Source of the DNA: Actinosynnema sp040640215
GTDB taxonomy: Bacteria; Actinomycetota; Actinomycetes; Mycobacteriales; Pseudonocardiaceae
DNA length: 64,000 nt
Direction of reading: 5' to 3'
NCBI RefSeq assembly: GCF_040640215.1
Contig: NZ_JBFABG010000021.1
Coordinates: 18,642 to 82,641 of the forward strand
Notes under the pieces: generated by a model
What the model saw: the letters and a program-made list of their open reading frames with translations, nothing else
Database searches by the model: none
What the model was told of the DNA's origin: nothing
Translations under genes and position numbers: made by a program
Part shown: positions 26,406-34,745 of the stretch, one piece after another
Layout: every line of letters starts with the position of its first letter
Numbering within the stretch: position 1 is the first letter of the stretch

Positions 26406-27355
26406 GCCACGCGTTGACGACCGAAGAGGGCGAGCGGGCCTCGGAGGGGCGGCAGAAGGCGAAAGCCGCGCTGAGCGAGGGCAAGAAGGCCGAGCGCCGG
26501 CTCGGGTTGCTGCTGTGCGCGCCGGCCGTGCTGGTGATGGCGGGGGTGGCCGGCTGGCCGATCCTCTACTCGCTGTGGCTGTCCCTCCAGCGGTACGACC
26601 TGAAGTTCCCGGACCGCAAGGAATTCGTCTGGTTCGACAACTACGTCACCGTGCTGTCGAACTCGTACTGGTGGAACGCGGTGTGGATCACGGTCGTGAT
26701 CACCGTCGTGTCCGTGGTGATCGAGCTGGTGCTGGGCATGGCCCTGGCGCTGATCATGCACCGCACGCTGGTCGGGCGCGGCATCGTGCGCACGTCGACG
26801 CTGATCCCGTACGGCATCGTCACGGTGGTGGCCGCGTTCTCCTGGCGCTACGCCTGGACACCGGGCACCGGCTACCTCTCCGAACTGGTGGCCGGCGGCG
26901 AACCGGTGCTGACCCAGAAGATCCCGGCGCTGATGGTGGTCATCCTGGCCGAGATCTGGAAGACCACGCCGTTCATGGCGCTGCTGCTGATGGCGGGCCT
27001 GGCCCTGGTGCCGGAGGACCTGCTCAAGGCGGCGGCGATGGACGGCGCGAACGGGTGGCAGCGGTTCACCAAGGTGATGGTGCCGGTGATGAAGCCGGCG
27101 ATCCTGGTGGCGCTGCTGTTCCGCACGCTCGACGCGTTCCGGGTGTTCGACAACCTGTTCGTGCTGACCGGTGGTTCGCAAGGCACGACGTCGGTGTCGA
27201 TGATCGCCTACAACAACCTGATCAAGGGCCTCAACCTCGGCATCGGCTCGACCATGTCGGTGCTGATCTTCCTGATGGTGGCGCTGATCGCGTTCGTCTT
27301 CATCAAGCTGTTCGGCACCGCTGCTCCCGGCAGCGACAACGGGGGGAGGCGCTGA
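26402..27355 (+). CDS. sugA: Trehalose ABC transporter permease
   Basis: 317 residues with six transmembrane helices. The EAA loop, contacting the ATPase, is EDLLKAAAMDGANGWQRFTKVMVP. The N-terminus carries a charged cytoplasmic segment before helix 1 (LLLCAPAVLVMAGVAGWPILYSLWLSL). It is the MalF-type partner of SugB. GTG overlaps the lpqY stop, and its own stop overlaps the sugB ATG as TGATG, so the operon is tightly coupled. Confidence 0.88.
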   Translation: MSHALTTEEGERASEGRQKAKAALSEGKKAERRLGLLLCAPAVLVMAGVAGWPILYSLWLSLQRYDLKFPDRKEFVWFDNYVTVLSNSYWWNAVWITVVITVVSVVIELVLGMALALIMHRTLVGRGIVRTSTLIPYGIVTVVAAFSWRYAWTPGTGYLSELVAGGEPVLTQKIPALMVVILAEIWKTTPFMALLLMAGLALVPEDLLKAAAMDGANGWQRFTKVMVPVMKPAILVALLFRTLDAFRVFDNLFVLTGGSQGTTSVSMIAYNNLIKGLNLGIGSTMSVLIFLMVALIAFVFIKLFGTAAPGSDNGGRR

Positions 27356-28200
27356 TGGCGGGCATCGGCGGTGCCGAGACCACCGGGCGCAAGGCCCGCT
27401 GGGCGGTGCTCAACGTCCTGGTGGTGGCGTACGCGCTGTTCCCCGTGCTGTGGATCGTGTCGTTGTCCTTCAAGACGAAGGAGACGCTGGCCGACGGCAA
27501 CTTCATCCCGCGCGAGTGGACGCTGGAGAACTACACGTCGATCTTCTCCACCACGGAGTTCGTGCGGGCGCTGGTGAACTCGATCGGCATCGCGCTCATC
27601 GCCACCGCCATCGCGGTGGTGTTCGGCACGATGGCCGCGTACGCGATCGCCCGGCTGGACTTCCCCGGCAAGCGGGTGCTGGTCGGGATCTCCCTGCTGG
27701 TGTCGATGTTCCCGCAGATCTCGCTGATCTCGCCGCTGTTCGAGATCGAGCGGACGCTCGGGCTGTTCGACACCTGGCCGGGCCTGATCCTGCCCTACAT
27801 CACGTTCGGGCTGCCGCTGGCGATCTACACGCTGTCGGCGTTCTTCCGGGAAATCCCGTGGGAGCTGGAGAAAGCGGCCAAGATGGACGGTGCGACGCCC
27901 GGTCAGGCGTTCCGCCGGGTCATCGCGCCGCTGGCCGCGCCGGGCGTGTTCACCACGGCCATCCTGGTGTTCATCTTCTGCTGGAACGACTTCCTGTTCG
28001 CGATCTCGCTGACCTCCACCGAGAACTCGCGCACGGTCCCGGTGGCGCTGTCGTTCTTCACCGGCAGTTCCCAGTTCGAGGACCCGACCGGGTCGATCGC
28101 CGCCGCCGCGGTGGTGATCACGATCCCGATCATCCTGTTCGTGTTGTTCTTCCAGCGTCGGATCGTCGCCGGGTTGACCTCCGGTGCCGTCAAGGGGTGA
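27355..28200 (+). CDS. sugB: Trehalose ABC transporter permease
   Basis: 281 residues with six transmembrane helices, MalG-type. The EAA loop reads WELEKAAKMDGATPGQAFRRVIAPLAAPG. A typical FCWNDFLFAISLTS segment follows, with a short basic C-terminus. It forms the channel with SugA. The ATG shares one base with the sugA stop, and sugC follows after 4 bases. Confidence 0.88.
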   Translation: MAGIGGAETTGRKARWAVLNVLVVAYALFPVLWIVSLSFKTKETLADGNFIPREWTLENYTSIFSTTEFVRALVNSIGIALIATAIAVVFGTMAAYAIARLDFPGKRVLVGISLLVSMFPQISLISPLFEIERTLGLFDTWPGLILPYITFGLPLAIYTLSAFFREIPWELEKAAKMDGATPGQAFRRVIAPLAAPGVFTTAILVFIFCWNDFLFAISLTSTENSRTVPVALSFFTGSSQFEDPTGSIAAAAVVITIPIILFVLFFQRRIVAGLTSGAVKG

Positions 28201-28204
28201 AGCA

Positions 28205-29389
28205 ATGGCCGAGATCGTGCTCGACAAGGTGAGCAAGCAGTACCCCGACGGTGCAGTGGCCGTGCGGGACGTGGACATCGAGATCGCCGACGGCGAGTTC
28301 ATCATCCTGGTGGGGCCGTCGGGCTGCGGGAAGTCCACGACGCTGAACATGATCGCGGGGCTGGAGGACATCACGTCCGGCGAGCTGCGCATCGGCGGCG
28401 AGCGGGTCAACGAGCGCGCCCCCAAGGACCGCGACATCGCGATGGTGTTCCAGTCCTACGCGCTGTACCCGCACATGACGGTGAAGGAGAACATGGCCTT
28501 CCCGCTGCGGTTGGCGAAGGTCGACGACGCGACGGTGGAGAAGAAGGTCAAGGACGCGGCCGAGATCCTCGACCTGACCCAGCACCTGGACCGGAAGCCG
28601 TCCAACCTGTCCGGCGGTCAGCGCCAGCGGGTGGCCATGGGGCGGGCGATCGTGCGCAGCCCCAAGGCGTTCCTGATGGACGAGCCGCTGTCCAACCTGG
28701 ACGCCAAGCTGCGGGTGCAGATGCGGACCTCGGTGTCCCGCCTCCAGAAGCAGTTGGGCACCACGATGGTGTACGTCACGCACGACCAGACCGAGGCGAT
28801 GACCCTCGGCGACCGGGTGGTGGTGATGCGGGGCGGCGCGGTGCAGCAGATCGGCGCGCCGCAGCACCTCTACGACCACCCGGCGAACCTGTTCGTGGCG
28901 GGGTTCATCGGCTCGCCGTCGATGAACTTCGTGCCGGGCGGGCTGGAGGGCGGCGCGGTGCGCTCACCGCTGGGCGACATCCCGCTGACCGACCGGGTGC
29001 GCGGGCTGCTGTCCGCCGCCGACGCGCCGCGCGAGGTCATCGTGGGGGTGCGGCCCGAGCACTTCGAGGACGCCCGCCTGGTGGACGACGCGGTGCGCGC
29101 GCACGGCGTGACCTTCTCCAGCCACGTGGACGTGCTGGAGTCGATGGGCTCCGACAAGTACGCCTACTTCAGCCTCTCGGGTGAGCAGGCCACGTCGGCG
29201 GAACTCGCCGAGCTGGCCGCCGACATGGGCGCGTCGGACGTGCCCGGCGACGGCGTCTCGCTGGTCACCCGGTTGTCCACCGCGTCGACGGCCACCGAGG
29301 GTGAGCAGGCCGAGATCTGGTTCGACGCCGACAAGGTCCAGTTGTTCGATCCCGGCACCGGGCGCAACCTCACCTATTCCGGCGATTGA
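28205..29389 (+). CDS. sugC: Trehalose ABC transporter ATP-binding protein
   Basis: 394 residues, MalK/UgpC type. Walker A is GPSGCGKST (37-45), the signature is LSGGQRQRVAMGRAI, and Walker B is AFLMDEPLSNLDAKLR. The switch His follows in VTHDQTEAM. The C-terminal TOBE-like regulatory domain (VGVRPEHFEDARL) is present. It powers sugar uptake by LpqY-SugAB and is the last gene of the operon, closed by a 12-bp stem-loop. Confidence 0.92.
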   Translation: MAEIVLDKVSKQYPDGAVAVRDVDIEIADGEFIILVGPSGCGKSTTLNMIAGLEDITSGELRIGGERVNERAPKDRDIAMVFQSYALYPHMTVKENMAFPLRLAKVDDATVEKKVKDAAEILDLTQHLDRKPSNLSGGQRQRVAMGRAIVRSPKAFLMDEPLSNLDAKLRVQMRTSVSRLQKQLGTTMVYVTHDQTEAMTLGDRVVVMRGGAVQQIGAPQHLYDHPANLFVAGFIGSPSMNFVPGGLEGGAVRSPLGDIPLTDRVRGLLSAADAPREVIVGVRPEHFEDARLVDDAVRAHGVTFSSHVDVLESMGSDKYAYFSLSGEQATSAELAELAADMGASDVPGDGVSLVTRLSTASTATEGEQAEIWFDADKVQLFDPGTGRNLTYSGD

Positions 29390-29397
29390 GCGGCTGC

Positions 29398-29428
29398 GGG
29401 GGCCGTCCGACGTGCGCGGACGGCCCCC
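29398..29428 (+). terminator. Terminator after sugC
   Basis: GGGGGCCGTCCG pairs perfectly over 12 bp with CGGACGGCCCCC around a 7-base loop, starting 9 bases after the sugC stop. Confidence 0.8.
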
Positions 29429-29633
29429 TCAAGCGTAAGTCACGGGGAGTTACTGACCAGTCCGGATCATCGGCAGGGACGAACTCCATAGGCCATTCAG
29501 CGCAGCAAAGCCGCATCTCGCCGCTTTTGTACGGCATTCGCTCCTGTCCGTCCCCACGCTGGTCGAAGGCGGGGATGACCCCGATCGACACGTCGGGGCA
29601 GGGGAGACCGCCGAGCACAGAAGAGAGCGCGCG

Positions 29634-30521
29634 ATGGGGATTCTTGACGGAAAAGCGGTCGTCATCACCGGTGCGGGGCGGGGGCTGGGTGAGGCCTACG
29701 CGATGCACGCGGCGCAGTCGGGTGCCGCGGTGGTGGTCAACGACATCGACGCCGACCTGGCCGAACAGGTCGCGGAGCACATCCGGGGGTACGGCGGACG
29801 GGCGGTCGCCAGCACGCACACGGTGGCCGATCCCACCGAAGCGGAGAAGATCGTCGGAATGTGCCTGACCGAGTTCGGTCGGCTGGACGGCTTGGTGAAC
29901 AACGCGGGGCTGAACTACGAGACCCCGCCGTGGGACGACGACCCCGAATCGGTGCGCCGCACGATCGAGGTCAACCTGTTGGGTGTCATATACACCGGAA
30001 TCGCCGCGATGCGCGCGATGCGCGAACAGGGCGGCGGCTCGATCGTCAACATTTCGTCCGGGGCGTTCTTCGGGCAGCGCAAACTGGCCACCTACGCGGC
30101 GACCAAGGGCGCGGTGGCGTCCCTGAGCGCGTCGTGGGCACTGGATCTGGAGAGCGAGGGAATCCGGGTCAACGCGGTCTGCCCGGTGGCCCACACCCGC
30201 ATGGTCTGGAAGTCCGAGCGGTCGTTGCGGGCGATCCCCGCCGACCGCACCCCCGGCAAGGTCGCGCCGCTGGTGCTGTTCCTGCTCAGCGACGCCGCCG
30301 AAGGCATCACCGGGCAGATCGTCCGGTGCAACGGCCGGCAGCTCCACCTCGTGGGGCACCCGTACTTCAAGCAACCGATCCTGGAGAGCGACTCCTGGGA
30401 CACCACCTCGGTGAAGCGGGCGTTCGACGGGGTGCTCCAGGCACACCTGGAACCGTTCGGCCTGGAGAAGCGGATGCCGCCGCGCCTGCGGGAGCTGGTG
30501 GAACCGGGCCAGACGGCCTGA
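29634..30521 (+). CDS. SDR family oxidoreductase
   Basis: 295 residues, slightly longer than classical short-chain dehydrogenases. The NAD(P)-binding motif GAGRGLG is at residues 13-19, NNAG follows the fourth strand, and the catalytic Ser (ISSG) and YAATK pair are present. A roughly 40-residue C-terminal extension lacks known motifs. NDIDAD after strand 2 suggests NAD preference. The substrate is unknown. It is a single-gene unit between the sug operon and a stem-loop. GAGAG lies upstream of the ATG. The 205-base leader has no clear feature beyond short stems. Confidence 0.85.
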   Translation: MGILDGKAVVITGAGRGLGEAYAMHAAQSGAAVVVNDIDADLAEQVAEHIRGYGGRAVASTHTVADPTEAEKIVGMCLTEFGRLDGLVNNAGLNYETPPWDDDPESVRRTIEVNLLGVIYTGIAAMRAMREQGGGSIVNISSGAFFGQRKLATYAATKGAVASLSASWALDLESEGIRVNAVCPVAHTRMVWKSERSLRAIPADRTPGKVAPLVLFLLSDAAEGITGQIVRCNGRQLHLVGHPYFKQPILESDSWDTTSVKRAFDGVLQAHLEPFGLEKRMPPRLRELVEPGQTA

Positions 30522-30528
30522 GGTGACC

Positions 30529-30559
30529 GGGAAGTGCCCCCCGCGCGGCGGCACTTCCC
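30529..30559 (+). terminator. Stem-loop after the SDR gene
   Basis: GGGAAGTGCC pairs with GGCACTTCCC (10 bp) around an 11-base GC-rich loop, 8 bases after the stop. Confidence 0.65.
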
Positions 30560-30747
30560 CCCGGCCAGGTGCCGACCGCGTGAGGGGTGTGGTCGGTACC
30601 GGCGCGCCGCCGGTGTCCCGCGAAGGCTCCGGGGACAGTCGTGGGGGTCGGTAGTCGGGTGAATTCCGGCCGAGGGCCGGGAAAAGGCGCTCGATCACTC
30701 GGACGGGTGATCGTCGGATTGTCGTACCCCCCTGTCACCATCGACCC

Positions 30748-31719
30748 ATGCCCACGCGCAGGCCGAGGGTCACCGATTGGCGGCTGGTGGTCCAGTCGCG
30801 GTTGGACCGCGTCCGGGCGGACCTGGCCGCGCTGGGGCCGCCCGACCCGCTCGACCCGGAGAGCGCGCAGTGGCGGTCCGTGGCCGAGCAGGAGGCGGCC
30901 GTCGTGGAGGACGTGATCACCCGCCACGAGTCGCGGTGGCGGTCGGTGGCGTCGTGGTGGTCGGGGTGGCACATCGAGCGCGCGTGGCGCTCGCTGCACG
31001 AGGCGGAGATCGCGGTCGTCGCGGCCGGTCCCGGTTTCCTGGGGCGGTTACCGGGGTTGCGGGCGCGGGTCGCGGAGAACCTGGACGACGACGACCCCCG
31101 GCGGCTCGCGCTGGAGGAGCTGCGGCCCGGTGAGTTCCCGCTGGTGGTGGAGCGGGAACTGGTGGTCGACGCGCTGCGGGCGTCGTTCGACAAGTCCGAC
31201 TTCGCCCACGTCGGGTCGCGGGCCCTGCGGAACAAGCTGATCGCGGCGTCGGTGGCGCTGCTCGCGGCCAACACGCTGCTCGGGGTCATCGGGCTGGCCC
31301 ACCCGGGGATGATCCCGATGTGCGTGGGGTCGGAGCGCCTGCCGACCGTCTGCCCGTCGGGCAAGAACGCGGCCGGGGTGGACGTGTGGCTGATCCAGGT
31401 GCTGGGCGCGTTCGGGGCGATCCTGTCGGCGGTGGTGCTGCTGCTGCGCCGCCGGCCGAGCTTGTCGCCGTACGTGATGATCGGCTACCAGGCCACCATC
31501 AAGATCCTGCTCGGGTCGGCGCTCGCGGTGATCGGCATCCTGGCCCTGGGCGCGGGCGTGACCACGGGGCTGATCGGCGTGGCGTCGCAGGCGGCGCTGC
31601 TGCTGTGGGCCGTGATCCTGGGGTACTCGCAGCAGGTGGCGACCCGCCTGCTGGACAGCTACGCCGACCGGGTGATGGACCAGGCGCGTCCGATGCCCAG
31701 GTTCGAGAGGCAGCGGTGA
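30748..31719 (+). CDS. Four-helix membrane protein of unknown function
   Basis: 323 residues. A charged cytoplasmic N-terminal region of about 160 residues, rich in W and R and probably helical, precedes four transmembrane helices (about 164-183, 213-233, 251-270, 272-293). Between helices 1 and 2 is an outer loop with two cysteines (MCVGSERLPTVCPSG) that could form a disulfide. No family is recognised. CACCAT (30736-30741) lies 6 bases before the ATG, so it may be leaderless. It converges on the ParB-like gene. Confidence 0.6.
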   Translation: MPTRRPRVTDWRLVVQSRLDRVRADLAALGPPDPLDPESAQWRSVAEQEAAVVEDVITRHESRWRSVASWWSGWHIERAWRSLHEAEIAVVAAGPGFLGRLPGLRARVAENLDDDDPRRLALEELRPGEFPLVVERELVVDALRASFDKSDFAHVGSRALRNKLIAASVALLAANTLLGVIGLAHPGMIPMCVGSERLPTVCPSGKNAAGVDVWLIQVLGAFGAILSAVVLLLRRRPSLSPYVMIGYQATIKILLGSALAVIGILALGAGVTTGLIGVASQAALLLWAVILGYSQQVATRLLDSYADRVMDQARPMPRFERQR

Positions 31720-31826
31720 ACCCCGGCCACCGGCGGACGGCGGGGCCGCTCCGGGAGGTCGCGGGTGCGCGGCGGCGTCCCTCTGAGGCGTCCCTCTGCG
31801 GGGGGAGCCGGCGGTGCCCTGGCCGG

Positions 31827-32672
31827 CTAGCCGTGGCGGGTGGAGCGGATGGTGTCGATCACGTCCTGGTCCCAGCGGTGGGTGCGGATCAGGCGGTAGC
31901 GCTCGGCGGCCACCCACAGGTAGGCCTCGGTCTCCGTGCGGTCGCCGACGAGTTCCGCCTGGCGCAGCATCCCGACCACCGGCACGTACTCCTCGGCGTA
32001 CCAGCGGTGGGCGACGGTCGGGCGGTCCAGGAAGGTGCCCTCGTCCTGCATCAGCCGGAAGCCCCAGGCCTCGACGTGCTCGCCGAGTTCGGCGTACTCC
32101 CACGGGTCGGACAGCAGCACGGCCGTGCGGGCCTCGCCGGCCAGGGGCACGCGCTCCAGGAACAGCCGCCGGTAGTCCTTGACGATCAGGTCGCCCCGGT
32201 GGCGGATGCCGTGCGCCGCGATCCGGGTCACGACCTCCGTCACGTACGCGTCGATCACGACCAGGCCGAGCGCGTGGGCGACGGACACCCGGTGGTGGCC
32301 GTCCTGGACGAAGTGCAGGTCGCCCACCCGGTACACCTCGATCGGCGGCACCGCCTCGCCCCGGCGGGCGGCCAGCGCGAGGCGCTGCCAGCGCTCCCGC
32401 ACGCGCGCGGACGTCGGCCGGAACCGCCGGTCGAAGTCGCGGGTGCGGTCGACGCTGCCCACGATCGAGTCCAACCGGACGGTCTGGAGGCCCAGCCGGC
32501 GTTCGCCGAGCATCCCCAGGGCCTCCACCACCTCGTGGAACGGCAGCATGATGTTGACGTCGTCGGGCTCGCGCCGCAGCCACGTGGCCAGGCGGGACAT
32601 CACCTGGCCGCGCCGGGCGCGCAGGAAGTCGTTCTCCGCGTCGGCGGCGGGGAAACCGGTGTCGCGGCGCAT
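31827..32672 (-). CDS. ParB/sulfiredoxin-fold protein
   Basis: 281 residues. The central segment VPPIEVYRVGDLHFVQDGHHRVSVAHALG (108-136) has the ParB N-terminal-domain pattern, with the D-G-H-H-R box (124-128) that in ParB proteins contacts CTP. No helix-turn-helix like that of chromosomal ParB is evident, and the rest is helical and charged. It is therefore not the chromosome-partition ParB but a stand-alone ParB-fold enzyme or switch of unknown role. Its ATG shares one base with the stop of a metallophosphoesterase gene, so the two form a coupled pair. Confidence 0.75.
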   Translation of the reverse strand: MRRDTGFPAADAENDFLRARRGQVMSRLATWLRREPDDVNIMLPFHEVVEALGMLGERRLGLQTVRLDSIVGSVDRTRDFDRRFRPTSARVRERWQRLALAARRGEAVPPIEVYRVGDLHFVQDGHHRVSVAHALGLVVIDAYVTEVVTRIAAHGIRHRGDLIVKDYRRLFLERVPLAGEARTAVLLSDPWEYAELGEHVEAWGFRLMQDEGTFLDRPTVAHRWYAEEYVPVVGMLRQAELVGDRTETEAYLWVAAERYRLIRTHRWDQDVIDTIRSTRHG

Positions 32673-33361
32673 CAGCCGTCCTCCTCTCGAACCGGACCGC
32701 CCGGGGCTCGTCCGGGCACGTCCAGCACCTTGTAGCCCACCACGTTGACCACCCGCGTGCCCTCCAGCAGGCGGTCGGGCTTGGGCGCGCCGTGCGGGTG
32801 GATGTGGCCGTGCAGCAGCAGCGGCGGGCGGAGGCGGTGCACGGCCTCGTGCAGGCACGCGAAGCCCCGGTGCGGCGGGTCCGGTTCGTCGCCGCAGCCC
32901 AGCGGCGGCGAGTGGGTGAGCAGGACGTCCACGCCGCGCCCGTCGCGCAGGCCGCGCCACGCGGCCAGCCGCGCCAGCCGGCGCACCCGGCGCGCCTGGT
33001 GGCGCTCGGTCCACTGGTTGGGCCCGTCGTTGTAGCGGATCGAGCCGCCCAGCCCGGCGATCCGCAACCCCGCCACGTCCACCACCCGCCCGTCCGCGTT
33101 CACCCCGCCCGCCGGGCCGGGCCAGCGGGACGGGATGCCGGCCCTGGTCCACAGGCCGCGCACGTTCGAGTAGCCGCTCAGGTCCGGGTCGTGGTTGCCG
33201 GGGACGAACACGCACGGCCGGTCCAGCGCGGACGTCAGGAACTCCAGGTAGTCGAACGGCAGGTCGCCCGCCGCGACGACCAGGTCGACCTCGTGCCGGC
33301 GGACCTGCTCGGTCCACAGCCGCTCGACCACCTCGTCCGCCACCGCGAGCACCTTCGGCAT
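32672..33361 (-). CDS. Calcineurin-like metallophosphoesterase
   Basis: 229 residues. The metal-binding motifs AGDLPFDY (31-38), VPGNHDPD (53-60), LLTHSPP and LLHGHIHPHG are present. The first family motif (D-x-H) is replaced by VADEV near residue 8, so one metal site may be altered. Such enzymes hydrolyse phosphomono- or diesters or nucleotides. The ATG has TAGGCT (33373-33368) 6 bases upstream, a leaderless start. It is coupled by TGATG to the ParB-like gene, suggesting a nucleotide-linked function shared by the pair. Confidence 0.83.
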   Translation of the reverse strand: MPKVLAVADEVVERLWTEQVRRHEVDLVVAAGDLPFDYLEFLTSALDRPCVFVPGNHDPDLSGYSNVRGLWTRAGIPSRWPGPAGGVNADGRVVDVAGLRIAGLGGSIRYNDGPNQWTERHQARRVRRLARLAAWRGLRDGRGVDVLLTHSPPLGCGDEPDPPHRGFACLHEAVHRLRPPLLLHGHIHPHGAPKPDRLLEGTRVVNVVGYKVLDVPGRAPGGPVREEDG

Positions 33362-33367
33362 CCGTCG

Positions 33368-33373
33368 AGCCTA
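33368..33373 (-). promoter_or_regulatory. -10 element for the leaderless phosphoesterase gene
   Basis: Reverse-strand TAGGCT ends 6 bases before the ATG at 33361. The divergent DUF2332 gene has its own TAGCGT at 33457-33462, so the 108-base gap holds two facing promoters. Confidence 0.45.
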
Positions 33374-33456
33374 GAGCCGGTGCCGGCGGACGACACCTCG
33401 CCGGTGAAAAGGGTGAAAAGCGGGATTCGCCCGCTGCCGCACGGCAACAATCGGAC

Positions 33457-33462
33457 TAGCGT
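33457..33462 (+). promoter_or_regulatory. -10 element for the leaderless DUF2332 gene
   Basis: TAGCGT lies 7 bases before the GTG at 33470. CTGCCG 17 bases upstream is a weak -35 candidate. Confidence 0.4.
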
Positions 33463-33469
33463 CCCGGGT

Positions 33470-34555
33470 GTGCTCGCCGAGATGTTCCTCGACGCGGCTC
33501 ACGGCTGTCGTGACCACAGCCCGCTCACCCACACCCTCCTGGTGTCGGCGGCGGGCGATCTCGCGCGCGGTGGGATCACCGCGCGGGTGATGGCGGGTGC
33601 CGAGTGCGACCGCAAGGGCACCGTCCCGGGCCTGCGGTTCGCGGGCGCGCTGCACCGGCTGGTTTTGGAGGGCCGCGCGCCCTGCCTGGCCGCGCACTAC
33701 CCGACCGCGGGCGGCGAGCCGCGCCTGGGCAGCCTGTGGGCCGACGCGGTGCCGGTCCTGCACGACCACCTGGACGAGCTCCGCGCACTGGTCAAGGCGA
33801 CCGTCGTGCAGACCAACGAGCCCGGCCGCAACGCCCCGCTGTTCGGCGGCCTGCAAACCGCCACGCACCTGGCCGCCGACGCGGTCGGCCGGCGCACCCC
33901 GTTCCCGGTGCGGCTGCTGGAGGTGGGCGCGTCGGGCGGCCTGAACCTGCGCCCGCACCGGATCGCGTACCGGGTGGGTGACGAGGTGTTCGGCGACGTC
34001 GGCAGCCCGTTCGTGCTCGACACCGGGTGGACCGGCCGTCCCGGGGTGGACCTGGCGCACAACCTCCGGCTGGTGCGCCGGGCCGGCTGCGACCTGAACC
34101 CGGTCGACGTGTGCACCGACGACGGCCGGCTGCACCTGTCGTCGTTCGTGTGGGCCGACCAGCGGTGGCGGTGGGAACGCCTCCAGGCCGCGTTGGACCT
34201 GGCCGGGCTCGACCCGGTGCCGGTGGACCGGGCGACCGGGCCGGAGTGGCTCGCGGAGCAGCTCGCGCGGCCGGAGCGGGACGTGCTCACGGTCGTGTGG
34301 CACTCGGTGGTGTGGCAGTACGTGTCGCCGGCCGACCGCGCCATGGGCCGGGCCATCCTCGCCGACGCGGCGGCCCGCGCGACGCCGATGGCACCGCTGG
34401 CCCTGCTCGTGTTCGAGCCGCGCCGGACCCACGAGACGACCCGCTACGACTTCCAGCTCCTGCTGAAGCTGTGGCCGAGCGGGATCTCGCTGCGCCTGGG
34501 GTCGGGCGCGGGCCACGGCGTCCCGTTCGTCTGGCACACCCGGCCCTGGAACTGA
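33470..34555 (+). CDS. DUF2332 family protein (paralogue 1)
   Basis: 361 residues, DUF2332. Conserved features are the QTNEPGRNAPLFGGL stretch, LLEVGASGGLNLRPHRIAYRVG, which resembles a glycine-rich SAM-binding loop, and VWHSVVWQYVSPADR near the C-terminus. The family has been likened to methyltransferase-fold proteins, but no activity is established. A second member is at 36657-37736, sharing the QTNEVRR, LLEVGCSGGLLL and VWADQ blocks. GTG 33470 is chosen from the leaderless -10. Confidence 0.8.
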   Translation: MLAEMFLDAAHGCRDHSPLTHTLLVSAAGDLARGGITARVMAGAECDRKGTVPGLRFAGALHRLVLEGRAPCLAAHYPTAGGEPRLGSLWADAVPVLHDHLDELRALVKATVVQTNEPGRNAPLFGGLQTATHLAADAVGRRTPFPVRLLEVGASGGLNLRPHRIAYRVGDEVFGDVGSPFVLDTGWTGRPGVDLAHNLRLVRRAGCDLNPVDVCTDDGRLHLSSFVWADQRWRWERLQAALDLAGLDPVPVDRATGPEWLAEQLARPERDVLTVVWHSVVWQYVSPADRAMGRAILADAAARATPMAPLALLVFEPRRTHETTRYDFQLLLKLWPSGISLRLGSGAGHGVPFVWHTRPWN

Positions 34556-34613
34556 CTTCGGACCCGACCGGCCACGTCGGACACGACCACCGACCGCGCG
34601 GGGAAGACCTCCC

Positions 34614-34709
34614 CTAGTTGCCGGTGGCGATCAGCAGGGTCACCGTGGTCAGCCAGCCGATGAGGAAGGCGAGAATCCAGAACCGCAGGTTGGTGAGCAT
34701 TCTGGTCAT
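34614..34709 (-). CDS. 31-residue single-helix membrane peptide
   Basis: A short frame (ATG 34709 to TAG 34614) reading MTRMLTNLRFWILAFLIGWL and ending TTVTLLIATGN. It has two basic residues followed by one hydrophobic helix of about 20 residues, the shape of a small integral membrane protein. No ribosome binding site is clear. It lies 36 bases downstream of corA on the same strand. In other bacteria small membrane peptides modulate Mg2+ transporters, but a link here is inference. Confidence 0.35.
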   Translation of the reverse strand: MTRMLTNLRFWILAFLIGWLTTVTLLIATGN

Positions 34710-34745
34710 GGGTGGGACATCCCGTCGGGTCGGGGTGGGAGGGGG

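Noticed and set aside
31827..33317. A 496-codon fusion frame covering the ParB-like and phosphoesterase region
   Set aside because: The N-terminal half is an out-of-frame shadow of the phosphoesterase, which has its own motifs, start and promoter.
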